Below are positions 45,449-56,929 of a DNA stretch of 64,000 nucleotides, in pieces. The notes below the pieces were generated by a model. The model was not told the DNA's origin and ran no database searches. It saw nothing but the letters and a program-made list of their open reading frames with translations. The DNA is from Diphasiastrum complanatum (lineage: Eukaryota > Streptophyta > Lycopodiopsida > Lycopodiales > Lycopodiaceae): the NCBI GenBank assembly GCA_029204225.1, contig MU832065.1:1-64000 (forward strand), read 5' to 3'. How positions within the stretch are numbered: the stretch's first letter is position 1; every line of letters starts with the position of its first letter. The position numbers were made by a program, and so were the translations under genes.

Positions 45449-46058
45449 TGTTACAACTTTTACTCCTTGTCCCGGTTGTTTACTGTTTTTACTTATAGAT
45501 TACTTCTTGTAAATATAGAAATGGCTAAGTCACCGGCCTGTGGTGACCTTTGTAACACAAATGTAAATAAAGTTGTTAATTAAGTTTTTGAGCCTCAAAG
45601 TCGCATTTTGCTCTGGGATAGGGTACTGGGTCATTAATTAGGAGTGGCTAGACTGGCCTCCTAAAAAGTAGGAGTTGACTAGTCAACATGACACGTGCCA
45701 TATGCTCACTGAGACACTTGGTCCGGTGAATGAGTGACACATGTCAGAGTTGACCGGTCAAACATGACACGTGTCGCATGCTCACTGGGACACTTGGTCT
45801 AGTATATGAGTGACACGTGTCAACCTACTCACTTGCCTATGTGTCAGGGTACTACCAAGTGGCAAGTGTCGACTGTGCATGGAATTGGCCATGAGTCGAG
45901 ATTTAGGAAGGGTTAGGGTTACTGGGTGCTTGAGGATTGTGCATAAGTGAGCCTAGAGAGAGGCATTCCTCATCATAATCTATGCAGCAAAGGCTAGGAG
46001 GAGACGACGCAGCCAGCTCCACTGTGTTTGTGTTTGTGTTTGATGCTATGTGCTTACA
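45449..46058 (+). repeat. 3' LTR of the chromovirus (right end tentative)
   Basis: Starts TGTTACAACT after the purine tract; the right end is taken at GTGCTTACA (46058). It carries a 75-bp direct repeat (45673 and 45748) with CACGTG cores, GACACGTGTC being an exact palindrome at 45766-45775 and 45812-45821. No 5' LTR is present upstream, so the TSD cannot be checked. Confidence 0.65.
45673..45822 (+). repeat. 75-bp tandem repeat in LTR with ACACGTG sites
   Basis: Two copies, each AGTTGAC.-GTCAA..ATGACACGTG..ATGCTCACTG.GACACTTGGTC and ending GAGTGACAC.TGTCA. It lies in U3, so it could act as an enhancer repeat. That role is inferred. Confidence 0.75.
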
Positions 46059-46260
46059 GGGAATCAGAAAGGTTGGAGATTTGTGACAATCAGTGCATGT
46101 TTGGACGGGTGTCAGTTGGAAGGTCAGGGAGAACTTGACAAATAGTCTGTTACTATGGTAAATTGGGAGCCATACAAGTAATGTCTCCACACTTTCAAAG
46201 CATGAATAACGACAAAAAGCTCCTTATCATATGTGGAATACCTCCTTTGAGTAGGATCTA

Positions 46261-47150
46261 GCTCTTGCTTTCAAGAGCTACCAGTCTACCATCCTGATAC
46301 AGGTATCTTTAAGATCCTCGAACCGCGCTTTACCTACCTTTGAAGAAGCTTTGTCTTTCCCTTTGATCTTGGCTCTCTTTGAAAAATTGTGAACAGCTTC
46401 GTCTAACTCATCAAAAATACTATCTAGTCCTTTCGTGCTCTTTTTAACCTTAGCAAGGCTACTCCCTCGAGATTTACGCGTGCACTCATTCCGATAGTCG
46501 GCTAGCAAACCGTGGATAAAAATGCCATCACGCCAACTTTGGATGGAGCCAAAGTACTTTCCTTAGTAAGTCGATAGATTTCTGAATGTAAGTATCAAAC
46601 CCCTGAACAATCCATGAGCCTGTTGTACATCAACGAGGCATCTACCAACATGAAGGTTTTCAAGAATAACACCTTAAACTCCTCCCAAGACGTCGACTTT
46701 GGCGAGACATCTCTCCACCACGAAACTACTTTGTCCTGAACATAAAGAATTATTGTTTCGATCCTCTTTTTGGGATTTCATGGATAATAAAGTAGCTATC
46801 CTAAAATTGCACCCATCCTTCAACCACTTCCGGTTTACGGTCCTTAACGCTCGCCCATAAAGATTTCAGATGATACAAAAATTGATTGTTTGATAAATTC
46901 TTGTCTTGCTCATTCAGGTGCCCAATTCGCTCATCCCTAACTTTATTACTGTCATGCATTTCTATCCAAACTCTGCTTATTTGCTGCAAATGAGTTAGAA
47001 ACAAGCCCTACAGTATGCCAGGTTTTCTCCCTAAACCCCATTGATAGAGAATCCATTTAGAGTAGTCATGAAATTACGAATTTGACGTACGGTTGGACCA
47101 ATTCCACAGTATTCGTAATCTGGATTCTCAAGTTAGAAATTTCATCTTCA
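46261..47150 (-). pseudogene. Minus-strand gypsy gag remnant
   Basis: Minus strand: WAPE.., LYHLKSLWASVKDRKPEVVEGW, then LYVQDKVVSWWRDVSPKSTSWEEFKVLFLKTFMLVDASLMYNRL is the gag core (WW...W.EF...F), followed by a Lys-rich stretch (46278-46508: ADYRNECTRKSRGSSLAKVKKS). It has stops and shifts. It belongs with the PBS and LTR to its right (48358-48800). Confidence 0.72.
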
Positions 47151-48357
47151 AGGTATTACCCATAAGTCAAAAGAAAAATTGTTACCATGTGGCCCCAAGT
47201 CACAGAGCATGCCTCGACTAGCCTCGCTTACCCAAAAATTCGACATAGGTTGAACATTCACCTTGACCACCCACTCGCACGGAAGAGCAAAGGGGAAAAA
47301 AAGAGAAAAAAGAAGAGAAACCCACCCTAACCCCCTCATGTCTTACCCCTTCTTTTTGACAGACCCAAGGCCCCTCCTCGACCTCCTGCCAAGCCCAATG
47401 GGCAACTGCTCCTTCTCAGGTTTCTGTGACCTAGCACGGCTAGCCCTCACCGGGGTTTCAGAAACCCTAGCGTGCGCCCCTGTTGTCACTGTTACCTAAT
47501 TGATTTAAGATTAAGGAAGAGGTAAGAAACAGAAGATTTTCAAAATCTTGTTCCTGCAAGTAGAACCACAACAAGAGAAAATTCAGGGTTCTTTTTCCTA
47601 ATCACTAAATGCAGGCAGAATCTTATGATTCTAATCCAGGACAAGAGCATATCTCAGAGTCTCAACTCTCATCCATGAATTAGGACTGGCTTTTACAGCT
47701 CACTGTAAACTTCATCTACTTTCTACCATGCATGGTTATAAACCATTTTGACATACAATCCTTATGCAAAGCTTTGTAAATGAAAATACAAGTCTGTGAA
47801 CTGCAAAAAAAATAACTCACAATCATCCCATACTGCAGATATAACTAGTTTGTAGCATACAGCTTGCCTACAGTTTCTTACTAGCTTTTAGCATGCAATC
47901 AATCTAAGCAACTAGATTTACAGTACATCCCTCATCTCTTACTGTTACAGAATATTAGCAAGTCATAAGCGGTGACTAACAGCTGTTCACAATAGCAATT
48001 TGAGTTCCATACTATAAGACCAACCTTGCTTCAACATGCACACCCAAAACAGTGCCAAAAAACCATAATTCACGACTCCAATCACTAGAAATCACAGTTT
48101 CTTACTCAACTTTCACTTCCAGCTATTGCACATGACATGCATACTTTACAGCATCAATCTACCACAGCCAAATACAATTTCCAGTAATGAACCTAAACAG
48201 CTTTCCTCTCAGAATTTCAGCAACCATCTCGAAAACTGGAATTTTAGAGAAAACACTTGTCAAATTTGCTTTGTCTTGAACACGAATGAAGAACTCATAT
48301 TTTGTTGAGAGCAACCAAAAAGTGAACGCCTTTTCGTTTCTCCAAGCTCCAAGCATA
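47151..48357 (-). other. Leader of the minus-strand gypsy element
   Basis: Non-coding in the minus direction between PBS and gag. Open frames on either strand here lack signatures. A GC-richer patch lies at 47260-47500. Confidence 0.5.
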
Positions 48358-48369
48358 GTTCTGATACCA
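48358..48369 (-). other. PBS of the minus-strand gypsy element
   Basis: Minus strand TGGTATCAGAAC, one base off the canonical tRNA-Met PBS, separated by one base from the LTR start at 48371. Confidence 0.75.
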
Positions 48370-48370
48370 T

Positions 48371-48798
48371 TGTAAAGCCCAATGATCACCTGGACAAGAG
48401 ACGAGCACACAAGAGCACGGGTTGTGGCAAGAACAAACCCTAAACCCAAGAACTAATATATGGCTAGACATCCCCAAGTTGATCCTTCTGAAGATACTAT
48501 AGTAGGAAGAGCAAATAGAGAATGATCAATCGTCGATACTCACAATATGTCGACATGGGAGGGGTGGGGGCAAAGAACACGCTTGCAAACCCTAGCCTCC
48601 ATACGACATGCGGATTCTCCTTTCAAGATAATCCCTCTTCATGCATAACTACAATACCCAACATAAGCAAGCATCATCCACAACCACCCTCGCATGAGGC
48701 AATGCCTTAACCAAATAGGGACCTTGGACCTATTTCGGGTTAAGGGCTACCTTACGATATAGGCTAGGCCTAAACAAAACGTTTAAAGACATAACACC
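48371..48798 (-). repeat. 5' LTR of the minus-strand gypsy element (outer end tentative)
   Basis: Plus strand starts TGTAAAGCCC next to the PBS; the outer end is set at AGACATAACA (48798), giving TGTTATGTCT on the minus strand. Length about 430 bp. There is no partner LTR in the window. Confidence 0.5.
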
Positions 48799-49070
48799 CC
48801 ATAACGCTGCAAGATTTGTGCCTTTTCTGTTTTAATAAGGTTAAAGCCCAATTTTGGAAGTTAGTAGGCCATGCATTTTTTTAAAAAGAGGGAGAGTAGT
48901 AGTAGTAATAGGTGGGCAATCTTGGTGAGGGTGGAGTCCATGTAATTGCTATAAAATACGGAGGGAGATTGTCAGAATAGTGATTGTCGCTAACACCTCT
49001 TGGAAATTGGCAATAGGAATAATTGGAGAATTGGAGGCCTCACAAACACATATCAAAATCACACAATAAG
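48799..49070. other. Spacer
   Basis: No feature recognised. Confidence 0.3.
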
Positions 49071-49079
49071 CCTTGGGTA

Positions 49080-49260
49080 GGCTCCTCATACACTATTTTC
49101 CTGTAAAATGCTCGTAGTCTAATTGAGAATCAATAACATTGAATGTTTGCTTGTGCCCATCTTGTCTGATAGATAAACGGTGTGCTAGATCCAATGTCAT
49201 CTCTCCCAAAGAAGTGAACCAATCTGCTACTAGTATAATATCACATCTCTAAATAGGCAT
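49080..49260 (-). pseudogene. Possible gypsy protease fragment
   Basis: Minus strand reads CDIILVADWFTSLGEMTLDLAH and continues for about 30 more residues. This resembles the end of gypsy protease (D-[IV]-[IV]-L-G-x-x-W-[LF]..L-G-x-[IV]..D). No catalytic D[ST]G is seen upstream. It could equally be chance; moderate support. Confidence 0.45.
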
Positions 49261-50890
49261 TGGGTATAATAAACAATATAAGTCAGCCTAGATTTGAATC
49301 TCCAATTTAATGTTCAATAGCATGCAACATATGAGCACTCAAAAATCTATGTGCATTAGCAACTCCAGCACGAACATCAACACATAGCGAGTGAGGAGCA
49401 TCATCAAGTAGAGTAGTACATGTAGTATTAAGACAGATTGAAGAAACAAATTGTGCAATTTATTTTGGTTCATATAATATCAATTATGTATGTGATAGGC
49501 AATCTGACAATGTCCAATTGGGCTGAGAGGTACAAGTTGATATTGGTCATACAACATCACTTGCGTGCTGGATAGACCATCTGACAGTGGTCAACTGGGC
49601 TTGGGCTGGGCATGTCATGTGCCAATCTTGGCATTCAAACATCTAATCCATTCTTGAACATCAAATTAGCATGGCAAAACAAGAAATCAAAAAAGCGTAG
49701 GGGAATCACTCTTGGAAACTCCAATATGGTGCCAAAAACTGCTTCTACCCTCAATCGTGAACAAAACTAACTCTGACAAGCTGAAAAACCATACGGAACA
49801 AAATCTTGAAGACGTTGCTACTAAACCAAAGGCCCGAGTGGCAAGAAGTAAATTCCCTGGGGAGACCATTGTGACAGACAATGATTGATAGCGAGATGCT
49901 CATAGTGAATCATCGAAAGAAAAACCAGAAAGCACATTAAAGAAAAACTACAGCTTGATTGTTGTTGAAAATGGATCACATAGTACACTCGAAATATGTG
50001 CTGCAGAGGTAGATTGCTAGAAAACAAAGTGCTAAAAATAATCCAACAGACGAAAATGATGCCAAAAAAGTGTTTTGATACCGAGCTATGAACATGATTC
50101 ACAATTCTAGCATCACATCAGCTCAAGGCAATAGAAGATGAACAAAAAGCAAGCTTCAACTAAGAATACTAAATGAACATCAGTTACAAGTCATAAAATA
50201 GAGAATTTCTGCAAGAACTGCAACAGAGTCACCTACAATGAAGCATGGAACTGAATCCCATGTTTGAAGTCTCCATAGCAGCTACTCTATTTATACTACC
50301 TTAGAAAAACTTAAGGAACCTCAAGCTAAGGCAAATACTAGGGAAAATAAAAATGGCACGCCCACCTACAAGTTATTTCTAGAAGCCCTTACTATTGCAC
50401 TTAGAAATAAAGGATAGGCCTAGAGGGCCCCGTAAGAAATACATGTCCAAAGGTCATATGGACTTTACATAGCTCCCCGAAGTTCTTAATTAAAATAGTA
50501 TGCTTAAAGAAGAGCCAGTTACAATTTGTAACAGTTTTCAGAGACTGCCTTACAGTCCTTATCTAATATTTTTAAAAGCACATGTTCAAAGGACTTAAAA
50601 TGGCTAATCACAACCATTCTTGAAGTAATGAAATCTGAACCTAAATTTGAAAAAATATTACGAAGCCAAACGGTAAACCCAACCACAAAATACCTTATCG
50701 TGTACCAATCCTTTTCTAGAAAGGATTAGGGAGCACCTAATTAAGGGAAAAGTCATGTTACACAAAACCCCAACTAACAAGTACATACCATAAAAAGCTA
50801 AGTTTGATAATCATACAACTTCACATACATTTGAATTTTAATTGGTAAATGCTTGAATATAACTCACCTGTTGAGTTTTGATTGTGAGGT
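49261..50890. other. Spacer downstream of the RF298-like gene
   Basis: No gene or element end recognised. The part next to 50891 must include the 3' UTR and poly(A) site of the minus-strand ligase gene, but I cannot place it. Confidence 0.4.
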
Positions 50891-50891
50891 A

Positions 50892-53800
50892 TTATGCATT
50901 TGCCCCGTATACTCTGATTCGCTGTTCGATGAATGTTCTACAGGAGGGACAATCTTTCATACCTTGTGTCTCATGTAAATTATTGCAGTCAAAACAAATA
51001 ACTTGATGGGCACAGGGTAAGAACACAACCGATCTTTCTTCAGACATGCACATAACGCATTCTCTGTCCCGCTGGAGGTCCCTGCCTGATGGGCTCTGAA
51101 CATCTGCTACTTCTTGAAGCAGCCTAGAGTTGATGTTTCTAAGTTCCTGCATAGATTGAGTGTACTTGCTGAGCGATTTTACTCCAGAACTTGGTTCCAA
51201 GCGAAACAAGGTTCGCTTGGATGAATCCTTTGTAAGTGATAGGTGTGCAATCTCATCCTCCAACCGTGCAATATCATCTTGATGTCGGCGATCATCTGCT
51301 TCGACTTTCCTCCTAAGAGAATCTTCTCTTCTCTTTGCAGCAGCTTCAACTTGTTCTTTGGCTCTCCTTTCAGACTCTGCAAGATTGATAGCAGCTTCTT
51401 TTGCCTTCACTTCCTGCCTCCAACTCACCTGAAAACCATAAGATTGGTCCGATGGGAAATTTGCACAGAGAAGGTCAAAGATTTGGTCAACCATACCTGT
51501 ATTACACAGCGCTCATCATGCATTTATGCACTAAGTTGCAACAATAAATTTGGGAACAACCCCCAATAAACACTATTCCTACTTTGAATAGTAAGGAAAG
51601 AGAAATTCAACAACAAACCTCTGCTGCTTGCTGTTGTTCCTTCATTTGTGATAACTCCAGCTGCAACCGTGTAAGTTTTCTCTTCTCTGTTGCAACCTCC
51701 TCCTGCAGTTTTGAACGTTGTCTTTCCCAAGCTTGCTCTTTCTTTAGAGCCTTCCTCTCCCTCTTTGCAACAACTTTGTCAATGGCTGCTGACTCTGCAG
51801 CACTCAATTTTGCAGCCTCCATTTCTGCACGCATTTCAGCATTCTCAATCTCAAGTCTACGCACAGCAGTATTTGTGCACTCTACCTGTCCAATGGTCTT
51901 GCGTAATTCAATTTCCATATCTGAAATTTTCTTCTTTGAGCACTCTTCCAAAGCCTGTTTTTCCTTCTTCAAACGTGAGGCTTCTTCTCGTTCCAATCTA
52001 AGTGCCTTGAGTTCGCTAAAATCATTGATCAATCTTTTAGCAGCATGAGCGACCTTTTCCCTGGCCCACTTGCTTCGCTCCTGAAGCGTTGCTTCTAAAT
52101 TCTTGACTCGATGCAATAGCTCCTCAAGCAACAGGCCCTTGCTATCCGGCACTCCCGTGAATTCTGACTCTTTTGCAGGTTGAGTGGAGCTACAAATTGA
52201 TTCATCAGCTTCTCTAACCGGAATATCTATCTTTGGACAATCCATTATAGAAGCTACTGCCAACGAAAGTTCTTTGCCAGCAGCACTGAGACTAGAACCA
52301 TTTACCCTAGCCACTTCATTGGAAAGTTGTAGTTTATCGGAAGTTCCAGGTGAGGAAAGTTTTGTTGTTTTACATACGCTAGAGCCGGGCTGCAATTTCT
52401 CTGCTCCAACATTGCGATTAACTGGATGTGCACTACTAAGAGCAAGTCGCATGTTCTGACCGTGGTCTACGTCTGACGGAGATCCATTAGAGCAAGAGGC
52501 AAGAGAAGTACACTTCTCCCGCAGTGGCAGCTCCCCAGAATGATTTGGAGAGTTTTGCAGCATCAGGGAAATCGCTGGCTGAACAAACTCAGAGCTTGTG
52601 GATGGTGATGTCCATTCTTCAAAAGCTTTGCCCCTTTCTCTACAGGAAGAAATACCTAAAAGATCTTCGGTTGTAACTTTGGAAGGCGAACAAGGTTGGG
52701 CAGCTAAACGGACAGGAGGGGCTATGCTAAGAGCAGTATCTTCACGAAAGCATTCCGAACATGTAGAGCACAATGATGCGGCCGATCTGAAAGTATTCGA
52801 AGAAACCGAACTAGGTTTCATTACTGCAGTGGCATTCTGATGCTCCTTACCAGCTCTTTCTACACACGTAAGCAGACAGGATTCTGACTGTCCATCGACA
52901 AAACGAACAGGAGATTTTGAGCCATCATCTTCTCGTGTAGGAATGAAATTGTCTGAAAAGGAGGTCGTCTGATCAACTACTGCATTGGGGCTTGATGCCT
53001 GATGAACAGAAGATGAGTTTGTAGTTACGGCTGTCAAAGGTGTACCTTTTGTGTCATTTGGAGGTTGCAGAGAATCAATGGTAGCGGGCAAGCATGCATC
53101 ATTTGAAGGTAGGGACATGACTAAAGGATTAATTGAAGACGAGCTGTCCGTGGGAAATAAAGAAGCACCTTGCATTGCAAATGCTTGTGCCATGTTCATG
53201 TCGCTAGCGATTAAACACCACAGAGCATCCCCTTTTTTAAGGGAGGGTCGTATATCTTTAAGCGCACGCACCATTTCTGCAAGTATAAACTTGTGCAGCT
53301 CCTTAAACTCTAACAATTGTGCTTCGTCGGACTGGAAATTGACGCTTGCCAAATAAACCAATGATTTCTCACCCAGATTGGATAAAACATCCCTAATGCG
53401 ATAGCAGTAACCAACCCTTAGCACGGCCTTTCTGGCTTCCTCCATGCTGTATCCATACGATGCAACCTTCTTAACTGCATCATTGCATATGGACTCCAGA
53501 TACTTAATCAGAAGCTCTTCCAATTGCCGCTCTGTATCATTATCCCAGTTTCCTACTTCCGCCTCCTCTGAATATTTGCACAGTTGATCATGTCCACTGG
53601 GAATTCCAACCCTCAAATCCCGATCGGAGATATACTGAACATAATTGCCAAATATCTGTTCCGGCCTCTGAAGTTGAACCTCATTACCGGACGCTGTCTG
53701 CTCTTGGTGATGTGAATATTGCGCGTTGTAGGAGTCGGTGGAGTTGCAGGGGCTCCGGGAATCCTGAAAAGAATCGAAATTACTCATTGGAATCTTACCG

Positions 53801-53964
53801 TTCTCTGGCTCTTTATCTGTCTTAGAGCTACCTTTGTTAGTAATCCGCAATGAAGGCCTAGTCTCTGATGGAAACTTTCGCTTGTTTCGACTGCACTTTT
53901 CACGACTAGCGTTTGTGCCGTCGACGCAGACGGAAAAAGGTACAGATGCTTGGTTGGATCTCAT
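50892..53964 (-). CDS. RF298: RF298/RF4-family RING E3 ubiquitin-protein ligase
   Basis: The one host gene I recognise. Exon 1 is 53964-51619 (782 codons) and exon 2 is 51428-50892 (178 codons and stop TAA): 960 residues, longer than the roughly 800 of Arabidopsis RF298. The start MRSNQASVPF is the first ATG in frame; an acceptor-like TTTTTGCAG ends at about 54001, so the 5' UTR is probably spliced. Residues ~140-266 hold the conserved N-terminal block (TERQLEELLIKYLESICNDA, SYGYSMEEARKAVLRVGYCY, KKGDALWCLIASDMNM). The middle (~270-600) is Ser/Thr-rich and low in conservation. Residues ~610-850 form a long Glu/Lys/Arg-rich coiled coil. The C-terminus is a C3HC4 RING (residues 906-945: CVMC, CAH, CFDC, CPSC) and ends RIRVYGANA. 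RING proteins of this type recruit an E2 and ubiquitinate targets; the target here is unknown. No lesion was seen, so it is likely functional. Confidence 0.95.
51429..51618 (-). other. Intron of the RF298-like gene (190 bp, phase 0)
   Basis: Donor GAG|GTTTGTTG and acceptor GGTTTTCAG|GTGAGT on the minus strand. Splicing joins QQQAAE to VSWRQEVKAKEA within the coiled coil, matching family continuity. An alternative acceptor farther upstream (ATACAG near 51486) would add about 20 residues. Confidence 0.8.
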
Positions 53965-54540
53965 GCTTGACAGGCAAAACCTTACATCTAACTCAAACTG
54001 CTGCAAAAACGAAACAAAAGATTGACAATATCATAAAGAACTTAATCATGCATATCATAGTAACAAATCTGCTACATACTAATCATACGGCATCTGGTAC
54101 ATACTAAATCATACAGCATCTGCCGCATATTAAAATCACACAGCTACATTCCACAAGATTAAATTCTACTTCCATCATAGATTTAGCTTTCAAAAGGGGC
54201 AAAACGAAATCGATTAGGTAATATCAGATTTCTAACATTCACGAAACCAAAACAGACCAGACAATATCGATTTGTTGAGCAAACATTTTGATTCCTTGAT
54301 CAATGCAAGAGACAAAAAAACACAGCGCATTTAATGCCATCAATGAATAGATCGCAAAAACATCAGATAACAGCAAGCACCTTCGCCTTCGCATGCCAAC
54401 TGCACGTAGCGACGATGGATCGACGAAACCATGGTGGTGTTGCTCCAGCTCTGTTTATGGCGCTGCAAAGAATTTGTGTTGTTAGGCTGAGAAAATGAGA
54501 AGCAAAGAAGAAGAACTAGTCTTTTACTCGCAAACAACAA
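53965..54540 (-). other. Predicted 5' UTR of the RF298-like gene with an intron
   Basis: A T-rich tract plus GCAG at about 54001-54010 is a good acceptor. A GC-richer block at 54381-54480 ends GAAG|GTGCTTGC, a possible donor, giving an intron of about 380 bp. That block has a short upstream ORF (ATG 54432, MVSSIHRRYVQL) which meets a stop after splicing and so would be a uORF. TATA-like ATTTATTTATTTA lies near 54575 on the minus strand. All inferred. Confidence 0.45.
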
Positions 54541-54834
54541 TTAACCCCAGACAACCACTGCTCCCTCACAGTAAATAAATAAATGAGGTGCATTGGCCCT
54601 TCATTATTTCCACCCTTGGCATCTAGGTTCCATGCATTTGTTATTTGCCCCAAACCTTAGCTCCATGTCCCCTACTCATCACGCACTTATCCTTTCACCC
54701 ACTCACTCACCTTGTTCTTCCTCTTGAGACCTTGATTACGATCCATAAGAGTTTCTCTTTGTTCTTCCTCTTCAGAGCTTGATTACGCTTTTTGATCCAT
54801 AAGAGTTTCTCTATCCCTATCCCTGTGTCGATGT

Positions 54835-55035
54835 CATCCTTGTCAATTTCATCCTTTTGAAATTTGTACAGCATTGATTCGATCCCACAAATACTTCAGT
54901 GCCATCCTTATCAATCTCATCCTTGTGAAATGTATATAGCATTGATTCGATCCCACAAATCCTTCGATCCCATCCCTACTAATGTCATCTTTTTGATATC
55001 TATATAGCATTCGTTCAATCCCACAAATCCTTAAC
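54835..55035. repeat. Three tandem copies, exact 68-bp period
   Basis: The string GCATTGATTCGATCCCACAAAT starts at 54871 and 54939, and a variant starts at 55007: spacing 68 and 68. Each copy is preceded by a TCATCCTTNTGAAA-like string. It lies about 300 bp upstream of the ligase gene. A related 2-copy repeat (TTGATTACG..GATCCATAAGAGTTTCTCT) precedes it at 54731-54810. Confidence 0.85.
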
Positions 55036-55480
55036 ATCAATTAATTTTGCATTTCCTTTATTCCAAACACCAAGAAGCAATTTGCGGCAGGATCTCTTCT
55101 CTCTTTCCTAGCAGCATCAATTTTGGAAAGTAAAGTTCATGGGTTCAAAGAGAACGTCCTGATAATTTATCAGTCAGCACTTGCAGAGACTTCACACTAG
55201 GGGAGCGCTGCTCAAGGACGTAGGCGAATCCGCAACGAGATAGTTGCACCCAGCTCGCCTCTCGCTGTTCGTCGACGTACCCAGGCACCACAGCTAGTTG
55301 CTGCTCAACCACCTGCTACTACTCGCGCTAAACTTCCTATCCCTTCATCCTCTACCACCACCATCACCTCCGATTCCTCCATTTTGCTTTCTGTCACCAT
55401 TGCTTCTACCATTAAAACCGCAGAAGTGCAACCCCTTTCACCCCCCCACACCATGGTTGTATCTAACTTTCACAGTCACC
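55036..55480 (+). other. Spacer with an unassigned open stretch
   Basis: From about 55198 to 55500 one plus frame is open, with no ATG at its head, and Thr/Ser/Pro-rich (for example SSTTTITSDSS). It might be a gag or gene fragment. There is no motif, so I do not call it coding. Confidence 0.25.
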
Positions 55481-55483
55481 ACT

Positions 55484-55640
55484 ATAGCCAAGCTGGTTAA
55501 GAGTATTACCTATGGCAATTGCATGTAAAGCTTGGATACCTTTCGAGCCCATAGGCTCCAAAACTAACTTGGTGTATAAGTGTCACTGCTATACATTGAC
55601 ACCTAGGCTCGAATCCAAGTTGGGTGACAAATAAGGACAT
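55484..55640 (+). repeat. Possible tRNA-derived repeat
   Basis: TAGCCAAGCTGG (about 55486) fits a pol III box A, and both TTTCGAGCCC (55542) and GGCTCGAATCC (about 55602) resemble box B. The two box B-like sites form an imperfect inverted repeat around CTTGGAT / ATCCAAG. Weaker than the 10.7-kb array; could be chance. Confidence 0.3.
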
Positions 55641-55849
55641 TGGGAGCTCACAAGCTCCAAAACCTTCACCTATAAATGTCAAAATATTGTAAGAGTCATC
55701 ATGCTAGAGCTTAATAATTCATTTGCACAAAAACAGAACTTAGCTCACAGATATTGCATTCTCTTATTTTGGTAGCTAGGCAAAATTGCAATATCTCGGT
55801 ACGATGTTAGGTGTCATGAGAGCCATGTTAGGGCTAACTTATGCATTGG

Positions 55850-56050
55850 CAAAACAAGGTGATTATAATATCACGAAAAGCTTTGTCTTACATAGGGCTA
55901 TGAAAACTAATAACCAGAGATTGCATTTTTAAAGAATTAAAAAATCTAAGGAAAAAACTCATTTTAATGCTCATACCCACCTAAGAGTGACAACTCATCT
56001 TTTAACAAATAGTCACAATAGCTTACCACTATCAGGACAAAGCTAACATC
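55850..56050 (-). repeat. Dispersed repeat, same family as 9540-9890
   Basis: Reverse-complement match to 9540-9890 by ordered blocks (see there). A looser duplicate of its flank (AGATATTGCATTCTCTTATTT..GTCATGAGAGC at 55747-55825) recurs at 56121-56176. Confidence 0.6.
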
Positions 56051-56350
56051 TTCTATTATGGCTAAGCCATAGGCCAAAGAAATACATTAGCAAAACAAAG
56101 TAGAACTTGCCTCCATAAATATTGCATCCTCTTATTTAGATAATGGGCGAAAATGGAATATTATGTGTCATGAGAGCAAGTCATCATGATAAATTTCATT
56201 TTGGTATGAGAGGCTTTTTGGCCCTATCTTTAGGGCAAGTGTATTATTGTTGTTGTCAAAAAAGTTGACATGTGTATTTTGACAAGTAGTGTAAATTGCT
56301 TTTTATATAAATTAGATTTCATTGTGTAGGTTTTGCTTAAAACATATAAG

Positions 56351-56352
<2 letters not shown>

Positions 56353-56446
<94 letters not shown>
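56353..56446. repeat. (CT)47 microsatellite
   Basis: Pure CT run of 94 bp, the second long GA/CT tract in the window. The open frames it creates (Ser-Leu or Arg-Glu) are artefacts. Confidence 0.98.
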
Positions 56447-56447
<1 letters not shown>

Positions 56448-56545
56448 GCATTTTGCATGACCTCGCATGGAACAACATGGGTGTCATTTGTGAATGTTGT
56501 GGTTATGACAATCGTAGCTATGGCAGTCCCCAACTCTTTCAACAC

Positions 56546-56625
56546 ACAAGATATAAATATGGAGCAATGTCAATGACCAATTACAAGACATAAATATGGA
56601 GCAATGCCAATGACCAATCACAAGC
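56546..56625. repeat. Two-copy tandem repeat, 37-bp period
   Basis: ACAAGATATAAATATGGAGC starts at 56546 and recurs (GACAT for GATAT) at 56583. Each is followed by AATG.CAATGACCAAT. Confidence 0.85.
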
Positions 56626-56929
56626 TTCCTTCTACGATTACCATTAAGAAAATAATTTGCAAAGGATAGGGTGTCCATGCACGGCCCCTTTGAGTGTCAT
56701 GGTTGATGGGAGAAGGAAGGGAAGAGTCAATAAATCGAAGCCCATGAATGAATTATCAAGAGCAGTGGAATTATCCTTCTTCCGGTGTATGACTACACCT
56801 ATCAATAACCAAACAAAGCTATCATGACAATCATCATATTTGATCTTTTAGCAACTAACTTTGGAATCATTAGCACTAAAGTGATTTCGTAGCCAAACAA
56901 TTACAAAGTGAAAGTGATTAATAAAATAT
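56626..56929. other. Spacer
   Basis: No feature recognised. Confidence 0.3.

Noticed and set aside
54001..54006. Start of the ligase frame at 54006
   Set aside because: The codon is TTG, not ATG, and lies in a splice-acceptor context; the first ATG is 53964.
55298..55528. Pro/Leu-rich open frame, plus strand
   Set aside because: Low-complexity C-rich sequence; no signature and no supporting context.
56230..56593. Arg-Glu and Ser-Leu repeat open frames on both strands
   Set aside because: Produced by the CT microsatellite at 56353-56446; no codon bias or homology.
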